DNA from: an uncultured Clostridium sp.
GTDB taxonomy: Bacteria > Bacillota > Clostridia > Lachnospirales > Lachnospiraceae
Direction of reading: 5' to 3'
DNA length: 64,000 nucleotides
Assembly: GCA_900549235.1 (NCBI GenBank)
Contig: URNT01000012.1
Span: 24,084-88,083 of the forward strand
This document shows positions 45,019 through 54,251 of the stretch, in pieces. The notes under the pieces were generated by a model. It had not been told where the DNA came from. It was given only the letters and a program-made list of their open reading frames with translations, and made no database searches. A program made the position numbers and the translations under genes. Position 1 is the stretch's first letter; every line of letters starts with the position of its first letter.

Positions 45019-46368
45019 ATGGCAAAGGCAGCAGACAGAGGACTTGAGAACCGGGAGATCGTCCTCGATATATTAAATGAGGTACTGGAAAAGGGCAGCT
45101 TTATTCATCTGGTGCTGAACCAGGCTCTTTCCAAATACCAGTATCTGGATAAGGCGGACAGGGCCTTTATTACAAGGACGGCAGAGGGCACTCTGGAATA
45201 TCTGATCCAGATCGATCATGTGATCAATCTGTATTCTAAAACAAAGACAGATAAGATGAAGCCGCTCATCCGCAATCTTCTGCGGATGAGCGTATACCAG
45301 CTTCTGTATATGGACCGGGTGCCGGACTCCGCTGTCTGCAATGAGGCGGTGAAGCTGGCCTTAAAACGCCATTTTCAGGGCCTTAAGGGCTTTGTAAATG
45401 GCGTCCTGCGCACCATATCCAGAGAGAAGGATGGTCTGGTCTTTGATACACCCTCCCTTACATACAGTGTTCCCCAGTGGATGTTTGAACTGTGGGAGAA
45501 AGACTGGGGCAGGGAGCAGGCAGAACGGATCGGTGCATCCTTTTTAAAGGACAGCCCCACCTGGGCCAGATGCAATCTGAACCTGGCTTCCAGAGATAGG
45601 ATTCTTGCCTCCTTAAGGGCCCAGGGAGTGAAGGCAGAGGAGCTTCCAGGCTCTGAGGCTATGGTGTCCCTTTCGGGATATGATTACCTGGAAGGGCTGC
45701 AGGCCTTTCAAAATGGCTGGATCCAGATCCAGGACGTAAGCTCCAGCTTCGTAGGAGAGCTTGCCGCACCGGAGGAGGGAAGCTTTATTATCGACGTGTG
45801 CGCGGCGCCGGGAGGAAAGAGCCTTCATCTGGCAGATAAGTTAAAGGGCACCGGCATGGTAGAGGCTAGGGATCTCACCTGGCAGAAGGCAGAGCTGATC
45901 GAGGCCAATATGGCCCGCTGCGGCGTTTCCAATATGAAGGCTGTTGTCTGGGATGCCCTGGAATTTGATCCGGAGGCAGAGAAAAAGGCAGATATTGTGA
46001 TCGCTGACCTTCCCTGCTCCGGACTTGGCATTATCGGAAGAAAGCCGGATATACGCTGGAACATGACGCCGGAGAAGCTTAAGGAGCTGGCTTCTCTCCA
46101 GAGAGAGATCCTTTCAGTGGTATGGCGTTATGTAAAGCCGGGAGGCCTTCTGGTATACAGCACCTGCACTATCAATAAAAACGAAAATGAAGAAAATGCC
46201 CGCTGGATCCGGGAAAACCTGCCCTTTGAGCCGGTGGATCTAAGGGGGCGGGCGGCCGGATGTCCGGAGCAGCCTTCTCTTAAGGAGGGCTGGATCCAGT
46301 TCCTTCCGGGAAGGGAGCCTTTTGACGGCTTCTTTATCAGCCTTTTTTGCCGTTCTCTGGACGGCTGA
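45019..46368 (+). CDS. rsmB: 16S rRNA m5C967 methyltransferase RsmB
   Basis: A 449-residue SAM methyltransferase modifying C967 of 16S rRNA. The N-terminal NusB-like domain (about 1-140) is followed by the catalytic fold with VCAAPGGKSLHLA (SAM motif I), catalytic Cys in DLPCSGLGIIGRKPD and the release Cys in YSTCTINKNENE. An AGGAG site precedes the ATG. The family is usually about 440 residues, so the length is normal. Confidence 0.94.
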   Translation: MAKAADRGLENREIVLDILNEVLEKGSFIHLVLNQALSKYQYLDKADRAFITRTAEGTLEYLIQIDHVINLYSKTKTDKMKPLIRNLLRMSVYQLLYMDRVPDSAVCNEAVKLALKRHFQGLKGFVNGVLRTISREKDGLVFDTPSLTYSVPQWMFELWEKDWGREQAERIGASFLKDSPTWARCNLNLASRDRILASLRAQGVKAEELPGSEAMVSLSGYDYLEGLQAFQNGWIQIQDVSSSFVGELAAPEEGSFIIDVCAAPGGKSLHLADKLKGTGMVEARDLTWQKAELIEANMARCGVSNMKAVVWDALEFDPEAEKKADIVIADLPCSGLGIIGRKPDIRWNMTPEKLKELASLQREILSVVWRYVKPGGLLVYSTCTINKNENEENARWIRENLPFEPVDLRGRAAGCPEQPSLKEGWIQFLPGREPFDGFFISLFCRSLDG

Positions 46369-46395
46369 TCAGAATGAAGCATTCAGGAGCAGATT

Positions 46396-47457
46396 ATGTT
46401 AGACTTAATAAGCCGTGACGGCAGAAAAGATATAAAATCCATGACCCTGGAAGAGGTGACAGAGGAGATGGCAGCCCTGGGAGAGAAATCTTTCAGGGCA
46501 AAACAGCTTTATGACTGGATCCATGTGAAGCTGGCTGAGGACTTTGACAGCATGAGCAGCCTGTCAAAGGGGCTTCGGGACAAATTAAAGGAGCGATACA
46601 GCCTGACTTCCCTTAAGGTAGTGGGTGAGAGGATTTCACAGGCAGACGGCACCAGAAAGTATCTCTTTGGCCTGGAGGACGGAAATATAATCGAAAGCGT
46701 GTGGATGCAGTACCGCCATGGCAATTCGGTGTGTATTTCCTCCCAGGTGGGCTGCCGTATGGGCTGCCGCTTCTGCGCCTCTACCCTGGACGGCTTAGAG
46801 CGGAACCTCCGTCCTTCTGAGATGCTGGATCAGATCTACCGGATCCAGTCCATCACCGGAGAGCGGGTGTCCAATGTGGTTGTTATGGGCTCAGGAGAGC
46901 CTATGGATAATTATGACAATGTGATCCGGTTTCTCCGGCTGATTTCCCATGAAAAGGGGCTGAATATCAGCCAGAGAAACCTGACTATATCTACCTGCGG
47001 CATTGTCCCGGGAATCCGCAGATTTGCGGAGGAGGGGCTTCAGGTCACCCTGGCTCTTTCCCTCCACGCCCCAAACGACGAGGTAAGAAGGACTCTGATG
47101 CCGATTGCAAACAGCTATAAGCTGGCAGACGTGCTGGAGGCCTGCCGGTATTATTTTCAAAAAACAGGCCGCCGCCTCACCTTTGAATACAGCCTGGTCC
47201 AGGGGGTCAATGACAACCTAAAGGAGGCCGCCGCCCTGGCGCGCCTGATCAAGGACCAGCACGGTCATGTGAACCTGATCCCGGTGAATCCCATAAAGGA
47301 GCGGGATTATGTCCAGTCCGGCCAGAAGGCCATCCAGGAGTTTAAAGGCTATCTTGAGAAAAACGGTATCAATGTGACCGTCCGCAGGGAGATGGGCCGG
47401 GACATCGGAGGTGCCTGTGGCCAGCTCCGCAAAAGCTATATGGAAGGAGAGGAATAA
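46396..47457 (+). CDS. rlmN: 23S rRNA/tRNA m2A methyltransferase RlmN
   Basis: A 353-residue radical-SAM enzyme methylating A2503 of 23S rRNA and A37 of some tRNAs. The cluster motif is CRMGCRFCAST, preceded by SSQVGC; the methyl-carrying Cys is in GGACGQLR at the C-terminus. GSGEPMDNYDNV is the SAM glycine-rich region. It is RlmN rather than Cfr by length and the N-terminal accessory domain (KSMTLEEVTEEM). Confidence 0.95.
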   Translation: MLDLISRDGRKDIKSMTLEEVTEEMAALGEKSFRAKQLYDWIHVKLAEDFDSMSSLSKGLRDKLKERYSLTSLKVVGERISQADGTRKYLFGLEDGNIIESVWMQYRHGNSVCISSQVGCRMGCRFCASTLDGLERNLRPSEMLDQIYRIQSITGERVSNVVVMGSGEPMDNYDNVIRFLRLISHEKGLNISQRNLTISTCGIVPGIRRFAEEGLQVTLALSLHAPNDEVRRTLMPIANSYKLADVLEACRYYFQKTGRRLTFEYSLVQGVNDNLKEAAALARLIKDQHGHVNLIPVNPIKERDYVQSGQKAIQEFKGYLEKNGINVTVRREMGRDIGGACGQLRKSYMEGEE

Positions 47458-47458
47458 A

Positions 47459-48205
47459 ATGGAAGCATATGCGTTGACAGATACGGGCAGAGTCCGTTCT
47501 ATGAACCAGGATTACATATATTCCTCACCAGAGGGAGTGGGCTCCCTTCCTAACCTTTTTATGGTGGCAGACGGCATGGGAGGACACCGGGCCGGGGATT
47601 TTGCCTCAAGATATACAGTAGAAAATCTGGTTGTATATCTGAACCGGCGTCAGCACGGCTCCGCGGTGATGCAGCTGAAGGAGGGGATCGAACAGGTTAA
47701 TGAGGCCCTGTTTGAGGAGTCCCTGATCCATGAGGAACTTCGGGGCATGGGCTGTACCCTGGTAGCCGCTGTGGTAGAGGAGGGGATCTTGTATGCGGCC
47801 AATATCGGAGACAGCCGTCTGTATCTGATCCACAGCGGAGAGATCCGCCAGGTAACAAGAGACCATTCCTATGTAGAGGAGCTGGTAGCCAAGGGGCAGC
47901 TCCTTAGAGGAAGCGCGGATTATAACAGCAGGAAAAATATCATAACAAGAGCCATGGGAATCGGCCGCCGGGTGGAGGCGGATTTCTTTGAGGCAGAGCT
48001 TCAGGAAGGAGATTATATCCTTTTGTGCTCAGATGGCCTGACCAATATGGTAGATGATCCTGCCATCCACCGGATCGTTACAGGGGAAGGCAGCCTTAAG
48101 GATAAGGCCTGCTGCCTGATCCGGGAGGCAAACGGCCGGGGCGGTACGGACAATATCGCTGTGGTTCTTGCCAGATACAGAGGAAAGGGGGATGGAGCAT
48201 GCTGA
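47459..48205 (+). CDS. prpC: PP2C-type protein phosphatase
   Basis: A 248-residue metal-dependent Ser/Thr phosphatase that reverses the kinase encoded next. The PP2C motifs TDTGRVRSMNQDYIY, VADGMGGHRAGDFAS, IGDSRLYLIHSG, DHSYVEELVAKG, LLCSDGLTNMV and GRGGTDNIAVVL carry the metal Asp residues. The start at 47459 overlaps the rlmN stop region by one or two bases and has GAAGGAGAGG upstream. A start at 47411 inside rlmN is unlikely. Confidence 0.94.
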   Translation: MEAYALTDTGRVRSMNQDYIYSSPEGVGSLPNLFMVADGMGGHRAGDFASRYTVENLVVYLNRRQHGSAVMQLKEGIEQVNEALFEESLIHEELRGMGCTLVAAVVEEGILYAANIGDSRLYLIHSGEIRQVTRDHSYVEELVAKGQLLRGSADYNSRKNIITRAMGIGRRVEADFFEAELQEGDYILLCSDGLTNMVDDPAIHRIVTGEGSLKDKACCLIREANGRGGTDNIAVVLARYRGKGDGAC

Positions 48206-50415
48206 AACCAGGAACCTATCTCCAGAACCGCTATGAAATATTAGAAAAGATCGGCTCCGGCGGCATGTCTGTGGTATATAAGGCCCAGTGCCATACCTTA
48301 AACCGCTTAGTAGCCATCAAGGTGTTAAAGGAAGAATTTGCCACAGACAGCAGCTTTGTGAGTAAGTTCAAGATGGAGGCCCAGTCAGCCGCCGGCCTTT
48401 CCCATCCCAATATTGTCAGCATATATGATGTTGTGGATGAGGATGACCTGCATTATATCGTTATGGAGCTGATCGAGGGCATCACCCTGAAAAGCTACAT
48501 AGAAAAAAAGGGAGTCCTTGAAAATAAAGAAGCCATCGGCATTGCCATCCAGGTAGCCTCCGGTATTGCGGCAGCTCATGAACAGCATATCATCCACCGG
48601 GACATCAAGCCCCAGAATATGATCATATCCAGAGACGGCAGTGTAAAGGTGGCGGATTTCGGCATCGCCAGAGCAGTGTCCACCCAGACCTTAAACGCTA
48701 CGGCAGTAGGCTCGGTCCATTATATATCGCCGGAGCAGGCCAGAGGCATCTACTGCGATGAACGCAGCGATATTTATTCCTTCGGCATCACCATGTATGA
48801 GATGGTTACAGGCCGCGTACCCTTTGAGGGAGACAATACAGTGGCCATTGCCCTGGCTCATCTGGAGGATCCGGTGGTGCATCCGGGAGAGTATAATCCT
48901 GAGATCAGCCTGGGGCTGGAGGAGATCATTTTAAAATGTACCCAGAAAAAGCCGGAGCGCCGGTACGCCAATGTAACAGACGTAATCTCAGACCTTCGGA
49001 AGGTCCTGCTGGAGCCCTCCTATGACATATATGAGGATGTTCGCGGCTCCCAGGATGAGATGGGGGATACCCGCACCATTTCAAAGGATGAACTGGGAAT
49101 CATCAAGCAGGCTTATGAGTCCAAAAACGGAGACGATTCTGACACAGAGCCGGAGGCAGTGACTGAGGATCCACAGAGCGCGAAGACCAGACACCGCCGG
49201 AGTACAGGCCCTGTGTCTCAAAAGGGCAGAAGGCCCCATCCGCCTTCCAGGAAGCAGAAGGAGGAAGAGCCGGATGTAAGAAGCCAGTTTGAGCGGATCA
49301 TCACAGGCATCGGCGTGGTGGCGGCGATCCTGGTGGTGGCAGTGGTACTGTTTTTATTTTCCCAGCTTTCGGGGCTGTTTCGACGGGGGACAAGCCAGCC
49401 CACCCAGGAATCGGTGACAGTGACTGCCACAACCTCGCCGGAGCTGGAGGTAACTACTTCTGACAATCAGGTAAAAATGCCCTATCTTCTGGGCCTTCCG
49501 GAGGATATGGCAGAGCAGAAGCTGAAGGAAAGTTCCTTGGTGATGCACGTATCAGAAAGGGCCTATTCGGAGAATTATAAGGAGGGCCAGGTGATGGCCC
49601 AGACCGTTTCTGAGGGTACTTCTGTGGATAAATGGAGCCAGGTGGATGTGACCATCAGCAAGGGAAGTGATAAGGTAGATCTAGAGGCTCTGAGCTTAAA
49701 CGGGATGAAGGAGGCAGACGCCAAGGCCCTTCTTACTGGGAAGGAGCTGACGGTGGAGATCCAGACGGAGCACAGTGATACCGTTGAAAAAGGGCTTGTG
49801 ACCCGATATGTCCCCTCTGAGGCAAAGGCCGGGGATACAGTGACCCTTTATATCAGCAGCGGGGCAAGGATCGTAGAGGGCCAGGTTCCGAATCTTTTAA
49901 ATACAGATCCGGTTACAGCAGACGCCCTTTTAGCAGGGGCCGGACTTACAACGGGAAGTGTAACCTATGAGTTAAGCGAGACTGTTCCAGAGGGGCTGAT
50001 CATCAGCCAGTCTGTTCTGCCAGATACCATTCTGGCGCCGCTGACACCGGTGGACTATGTGGTCAGCGGACAGGCCCAGGAGACGGCGTCCCAGACCGGG
50101 GAAACAGAGGAAGAAAAATATTATGTAAGCTCCCTGGATGTTACCTGCTCCTTAAGTGATTATATCGGGCCGGCCAGCCAGACCAGCAGTGTCCGGGTGA
50201 TGGTGCGGTTAAAACAGCATGTAAATGGGGTTGATATTTATACCCCTCTGATTAAGGAGCGCCTGGTGGCAGGATCTCAGGACATCCCCATCGTCCTTCA
50301 GCGGATCAAGGGGGCTTACGGTGTGGATACGGGTACAGTGGAAGTGGTGGATGCAGGAAGCGAAAATCTGAAGGTGATCGCCTCCTATCCCCTGACATTT
50401 TTCCCGGCAGGATAA
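48199..50415 (+). CDS. prkC: PASTA-domain Ser/Thr protein kinase
   Basis: A 738-residue membrane kinase. The cytoplasmic kinase domain (about 1-270) has GSGGMSVVYKA, Lys in VAIKVLK, HRDIKPQN and ADFGIA. A basic linker leads to one membrane helix (about 373-395). Outside are three PASTA repeats (starting about 430, 495 and 565), which bind muropeptides, then a C-terminal domain of unknown type. It signals cell-wall state and growth. Its ATG overlaps the end of prpC by 7 bases, so translation is coupled. Confidence 0.95.
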   Translation: MLKPGTYLQNRYEILEKIGSGGMSVVYKAQCHTLNRLVAIKVLKEEFATDSSFVSKFKMEAQSAAGLSHPNIVSIYDVVDEDDLHYIVMELIEGITLKSYIEKKGVLENKEAIGIAIQVASGIAAAHEQHIIHRDIKPQNMIISRDGSVKVADFGIARAVSTQTLNATAVGSVHYISPEQARGIYCDERSDIYSFGITMYEMVTGRVPFEGDNTVAIALAHLEDPVVHPGEYNPEISLGLEEIILKCTQKKPERRYANVTDVISDLRKVLLEPSYDIYEDVRGSQDEMGDTRTISKDELGIIKQAYESKNGDDSDTEPEAVTEDPQSAKTRHRRSTGPVSQKGRRPHPPSRKQKEEEPDVRSQFERIITGIGVVAAILVVAVVLFLFSQLSGLFRRGTSQPTQESVTVTATTSPELEVTTSDNQVKMPYLLGLPEDMAEQKLKESSLVMHVSERAYSENYKEGQVMAQTVSEGTSVDKWSQVDVTISKGSDKVDLEALSLNGMKEADAKALLTGKELTVEIQTEHSDTVEKGLVTRYVPSEAKAGDTVTLYISSGARIVEGQVPNLLNTDPVTADALLAGAGLTTGSVTYELSETVPEGLIISQSVLPDTILAPLTPVDYVVSGQAQETASQTGETEEEKYYVSSLDVTCSLSDYIGPASQTSSVRVMVRLKQHVNGVDIYTPLIKERLVAGSQDIPIVLQRIKGAYGVDTGTVEVVDAGSENLKVIASYPLTFFPAG

Positions 50416-50424
50416 GAGGAAGCG

Positions 50425-51303
50425 ATGAGAGGAAAGATTATTAAAGGGATTGCCGGCTTTTACTATGTAAATGACGGCAGGAACAACCTATATGAATGTA
50501 AAGCCAAGGGGGTATTCCGCAACCGGAAGATCAAGCCCCTGGTAGGCGATGACGTAGAGTTTACGGTGCTGGATGAGGCAGAGAAGGAAGGGAATATTGA
50601 GGCCATCCTCCCAAGAAAGAATGCCCTGATCCGTCCGGCAGTGGCAAACGCGGACCAGGCCCTGGTGGTTTTTTCCATTACCCAGCCGGAGCCTAATCTA
50701 AACCTTCTGGACCGGTTTCTGGTGATGATGGAGCTTTATGAGGTGCCGGTGATCATCTGCTTTAATAAAACAGATCTGGCAGACAGCGCCCTGATGGAGA
50801 AATACCGCTCTATATACGAGCCGGCAGGCTATCAGGTAGAGTTTATCAGTACCTATGAGGAGCGGGGCATCGACCGGGTCAGAGAGCTTTTGAGAGGAAA
50901 GACCACCGTTCTTGCGGGGCCCTCCGGTGTGGGGAAATCTTCCCTTACCAACCGGATCCAGCCCCATGCGGCCATGGAGACAGGAGACATCAGCCAGAAG
51001 ATTCAGAGGGGAAAGCATACCACCCGCCATTCTGAACTGTTTTTTGTGGAGGAGCAGACCTATATGATGGATACTCCGGGCTTCAGCTCCATGTTTACAC
51101 CAGAGATCGAGGCAGGAGAGTTAAAGGACTGCTTTCCTGAATTTGCCCCTTTTGAGGAGGACTGCCGCTTTCTGGGCTGCGTCCATGTGGGGGAAAAGGT
51201 GTGCGGTGTAAAGGAGGCCCTGAAGGATGGGCGGATCAGTAAAAGCCGCTATGAAAATTATCTTCTGCTCTATGAAGAACTGAAACATAAAAGGAGATAC
51301 TGA
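50425..51303 (+). CDS. rsgA: Ribosome-assembly GTPase RsgA
   Basis: A 292-residue circularly permuted GTPase that acts in 30S maturation. An OB domain (1-75) is followed by G-motifs in permuted order: FNKTDLAD (G4), GPSGVGKSSLTNRI (G1) and DTPGFSSM (G3), then a zinc domain with CRFLGCVHVGEKVC. AGAGGAAG precedes the start, 9 bases after prkC, the common Firmicute order. Confidence 0.95.
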   Translation: MRGKIIKGIAGFYYVNDGRNNLYECKAKGVFRNRKIKPLVGDDVEFTVLDEAEKEGNIEAILPRKNALIRPAVANADQALVVFSITQPEPNLNLLDRFLVMMELYEVPVIICFNKTDLADSALMEKYRSIYEPAGYQVEFISTYEERGIDRVRELLRGKTTVLAGPSGVGKSSLTNRIQPHAAMETGDISQKIQRGKHTTRHSELFFVEEQTYMMDTPGFSSMFTPEIEAGELKDCFPEFAPFEEDCRFLGCVHVGEKVCGVKEALKDGRISKSRYENYLLLYEELKHKRRY

Positions 51304-51304
51304 T

Positions 51305-51970
51305 ATGTATTATAAGGTTGCGCCGTCCTTACTGGCGGCAGATTTTTGCAGATTGGGAGAACAGGTGAGAGAGGTAGAGGAGGCAGGAGCTGAGTACCTG
51401 CATCTGGATGTGATGGACGGGATGTTTGTTCCCAGCATTTCCTTCGGGATGCCTGTGTTAAAAAGCCTGAGAAAGGAAACCAGTCTGGTATTTGACGTTC
51501 ATATGATGGTGAAGGAGCCGGGCCGTTATATCTGTGATATAAAGGACTGCGGGGCCGATCTGATTACCGTCCACGCAGAGGCCTGCACCCACCTGGACCG
51601 TGTGGTAAACCAGATCCGGGAGGCCGGCTGCCGCGCCGGAGTGGCCTTAAATCCGGCCACCCCTGTTTCTGTGCTGGACTGTATTCTGGATCAGCTGGAT
51701 ATGGTGCTGATTATGACGGTAAATCCGGGCTTTGGAGGCCAGAAATTCATCCCCTATACACTGGAGAAGATACGCGGTTTGAGAAAGACCATTCAGGAAA
51801 GAGGCTTAAAGACAGATATTCAGGTAGACGGCGGTATCAGCGCGGCCAATGTGCGCCAGGTGATGGAGGCAGGAGCTAATATTTTTGTAGCCGGATCGGC
51901 TGTTTTTGGCAGTGAGGCCGGTAAGAAAACCAGGGAGTTTGTTGAGATTTTCAGGGAATATGAGGTATGA
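51305..51970 (+). CDS. rpe: Ribulose-phosphate 3-epimerase
   Basis: A 221-residue TIM-barrel epimerase interconverting ribulose-5-P and xylulose-5-P. Motifs: PSLLAADFCRLGEQVREV, YLHLDVMDGMFVP, FDVHMMVKEP, MTVNPGFGGQKFIP and QVDGGISAANV, with the two catalytic Asp in LDVMDG and VDGG. It overlaps thiN by an ATGA. Confidence 0.95.
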   Translation: MYYKVAPSLLAADFCRLGEQVREVEEAGAEYLHLDVMDGMFVPSISFGMPVLKSLRKETSLVFDVHMMVKEPGRYICDIKDCGADLITVHAEACTHLDRVVNQIREAGCRAGVALNPATPVSVLDCILDQLDMVLIMTVNPGFGGQKFIPYTLEKIRGLRKTIQERGLKTDIQVDGGISAANVRQVMEAGANIFVAGSAVFGSEAGKKTREFVEIFREYEV

Positions 51971-52617
51971 AGCGGTGTCTGATCCTTACGGGCGGACGGC
52001 TTGATATGGCCTTTGCCCGGGAGTATTTAAAACGGGAAGCATTTAACAAGATCATAGCGGTGGACGGCGGCCTGGGGGCCTTAAAGGAGCTTGAGCTGGA
52101 GCCGGATGTGGTAGTAGGAGACCTGGATACAGTAAGCCCGGAGGTGGTGGCATATTACCGCCGGAGGGAGCATATCATCTGGGAGGTTCACAATCCGGAA
52201 AAGGACGATACAGATACGGAGCTGGCTATTTCCAGGGCTGCGGCTACAGGCTGCGGGGAAATCGTGCTGCTGGGAGCCACCGGCGGCAGGCTGGATCATA
52301 TGATCGGCAATATCCACCTGCTCTATCCCTGTCTCCAGCGGGGGATCCAGGCTTATATCCTGGATCCTCAGAACCGGCTGTACCTGACAGACGGGGAACG
52401 CCATTTTAAGAAAGGAGAGCTTTGGGGGAAATATATTTCCTTTCTGCCTCTGACAGAACGGGTAGAGGGGATCACCCTCAGAGGCTTCAAATACCCTCTG
52501 ACAGACCGTGATATTGAGATCGGCACCAGCCTGTGCATCAGCAATGAGCTGGAGGGAGAGGAAGGGATCCTTACCTTTACCGACGGCGTTCTTATGGTGG
52601 TAGAGTCCCATGATTGA
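51967..52617 (+). CDS. thiN: Thiamine pyrophosphokinase
   Basis: A 216-residue kinase that makes thiamine diphosphate from thiamine and ATP. It has AVDGGLGALKELELEPDVVVGDLDTV (Asp pair), EKDDTDTELAIS and LGATGGRLDHMIGNI. It is the last gene of the priA operon; a promoter-like element overlaps its end. Confidence 0.92.
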   Translation: MKRCLILTGGRLDMAFAREYLKREAFNKIIAVDGGLGALKELELEPDVVVGDLDTVSPEVVAYYRRREHIIWEVHNPEKDDTDTELAISRAAATGCGEIVLLGATGGRLDHMIGNIHLLYPCLQRGIQAYILDPQNRLYLTDGERHFKKGELWGKYISFLPLTERVEGITLRGFKYPLTDRDIEIGTSLCISNELEGEEGILTFTDGVLMVVESHD

Positions 52618-52640
52618 AACTGGACTGGCTAAAATATAAT
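52614..52640 (+). promoter_or_regulatory. Candidate promoter of the ECF S-component gene
   Basis: TTGAAA at 52614-52619 and TATAAT at 52635-52640, but the spacer is only 15 bp. The predicted transcript would start around 52647, immediately in front of the leader stem-loop. Confidence 0.5.
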
Positions 52641-52653
52641 AAACTGGATATTT

Positions 52654-52704
52654 AAAACACTCCACTTTGGTGTTACCATATGTGACAGCAGAAAGGAGTG
52701 TTTT
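52654..52704 (+). promoter_or_regulatory. Leader stem-loop: RBS-occluding or terminator element
   Basis: AAAACACTCC (52654-52663) and GGAGTGTTTT (52695-52704) form a perfect 10-bp stem; the 31-base loop holds a second stem, TGTTAC (52671-52676) with GTGACA (52682-52687). The right arm contains the AGGAG used by the ATG at 52709 and is followed by TATTT, so it can act as an RBS blocker or as the terminator of thiN. No known riboswitch class matches. Confidence 0.55.
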
Positions 52705-52708
52705 ATTT

Positions 52709-53320
52709 ATGACAAGGACAAATGCAATCTCAACATCAAAAGGAAATGTACATATGTATAAGCTGGCGCTTACCGGGCTGTTTGCGGCGCTGTCGTATGT
52801 GGTGTTTACATTTTTACAGGTAAAGATCACCCTGCCGGGAGGAGATGCCACCTCCATTCATCTGGGAAACGCAGTGTGCGTTCTGGGCGCCCTGGTTCTG
52901 GGCGGCTTTTACGGAGGACTAGGGGGAGCCATCGGTATGACCATCGGCGATCTCTTTGATCCGGTGTATGTGATCTACGCTCCCAAGACCCTGATCCTTA
53001 AGCTGTGCATCGGCCTGATCACAGGCTTTGTAGCCCACCGCCTGGGACATATTAATGAAAGCAGCGACCGCGCCCATATCCTGCGCTTTGTGATCGCCGC
53101 CTCTGTCAGCGGTCTTCTCTTTAATGTGATCTTTGATCCTCTTGTGGGATATTATTACAAGCTGCTGATACTTGGAAAGCCGGCGGCAGAGCTGGTGCTG
53201 GCCTGGAATGTGGCCTCCACCTCTATCAACGCGGTGATCTCAGCCATTGCTTCCGTAGTGATCTATATGCCTCTGCGGAGCGCCCTGATCCGTTCCGGCC
53301 TTTTTAATCAACTAAAATAA
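52709..53320 (+). CDS. ECF-transporter S component, probably for vitamin B6
   Basis: A 203-residue membrane protein (six helices) of the PF07155/COG4720 group of substrate-capturing S components, which need the shared ECF energising module (not in this window). The core is YKLALTGLFAALSYVVFTFL, GDATSIHLGNAVCVLGALVL and YAPKTLILKLCIGLITG. The pyridoxal kinase gene 12 bases downstream suggests pyridoxine/pyridoxal as substrate; thiN upstream makes a thiamine precursor possible. ATG 52709 has AAAGGAG 10 bases before it; ATG 52754 (AAAAGGAAA upstream) gives the more usual N-terminus MYKLALTG and remains an alternative. Confidence 0.85.
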   Translation: MTRTNAISTSKGNVHMYKLALTGLFAALSYVVFTFLQVKITLPGGDATSIHLGNAVCVLGALVLGGFYGGLGGAIGMTIGDLFDPVYVIYAPKTLILKLCIGLITGFVAHRLGHINESSDRAHILRFVIAASVSGLLFNVIFDPLVGYYYKLLILGKPAAELVLAWNVASTSINAVISAIASVVIYMPLRSALIRSGLFNQLK

Positions 53321-53332
53321 AGGAGTATCTAT

Positions 53333-54175
53333 ATGGCTCAGAAGAAAATTGCCATGATCAATGACCTTTCAGGCTATGGCCGCTGTTCCCTTACAGTGGC
53401 CCTTCCTGTTTTATCCGCCATGAAGGTGCAGTGCTGTCCGGTGCCCACCTCCATCCTGTCAAACCATACCGGCTTTCCGGTATACTTTTTTGACGATTAT
53501 ACAGATAAGATGGAGAACTATATTGATACCTGGAAAAAGCTGGGGCTTCAGTTTGACGGTATTGTAACCGGCTTTTTAGGGTCAGAGCGTCAGATCCAGA
53601 TCGTGACAGATATGATCCGCAGCTTTAAGGGGGCAGATACGAAGGTGATCATCGACCCTATTATGGGAGATCACGGAACTCCCTATGCCACCTTTACGGA
53701 GCCCCTGTGCAGGAAGATGCGGGATCTGGCTTCCATGGGAGATATTATAACCCCAAATCTTACAGAGGCCTGTATTATGACCGGGCGGACTTATAAAAAG
53801 GAGGGCTGGAGCCGCAGGGAGCTTAGGATCCTGACGGAGGAGCTTTTATCCATGGGCCCTGAAACGGTGATCCTGACAGGGGTCACAGAGGGGAATTTCT
53901 TTGTAAACGTGGCAGCCTCCAGGGGAGAGGAAGCCATTTTCCTGAAACGGCAGAGAGTGGGACGGGAACGGCCCGGCACAGGGGATGTATTTTCCTCCAT
54001 CATAGCAGGTGCCGCGGTGCTGGGCTTTGATATGGCAGTGGGAACGGCCCTGGCTGCTGATTTTGTAAAAAAATGCATTCTCCGCTCGGAGGAGCTTCAG
54101 ATTCCGGTGGAAAATGGAGTGTGCTTTGAGGAGGTTCTGGGCTGGCTGATACGCAGAGTGGAGGAAAAATCGTAA
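53333..54175 (+). CDS. pdxK: Pyridoxine/pyridoxal/pyridoxamine kinase
   Basis: A 280-residue PfkB-superfamily kinase making pyridoxal phosphate. Family features: MINDLSGYGRCSLTVALPVLSAM, PTSILSNHTGFP, IDPIMGDHG and TPNLTEACIM-like TPNLTEA; the catalytic end is RERPGTGDVFSSIIAG with Asp in GTGD. The neighbouring S-component gene indicates a B6 salvage pair. It has an AAAGGAGT site upstream. Confidence 0.9.
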   Translation: MAQKKIAMINDLSGYGRCSLTVALPVLSAMKVQCCPVPTSILSNHTGFPVYFFDDYTDKMENYIDTWKKLGLQFDGIVTGFLGSERQIQIVTDMIRSFKGADTKVIIDPIMGDHGTPYATFTEPLCRKMRDLASMGDIITPNLTEACIMTGRTYKKEGWSRRELRILTEELLSMGPETVILTGVTEGNFFVNVAASRGEEAIFLKRQRVGRERPGTGDVFSSIIAGAAVLGFDMAVGTALAADFVKKCILRSEELQIPVENGVCFEEVLGWLIRRVEEKS

Positions 54176-54251
54176 AAAGGGCTTTCATTTCCTGGAAAAA
54201 TAGTATATACTTTGTAACAGCTAATACACCAAAAAATCCAGGAGGAAGATC

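Noticed and set aside
54176..54251. T-box leader before serS
   Set aside because: Only 76 bases separate pdxK and serS and no T-box sequence or specifier stem is visible.
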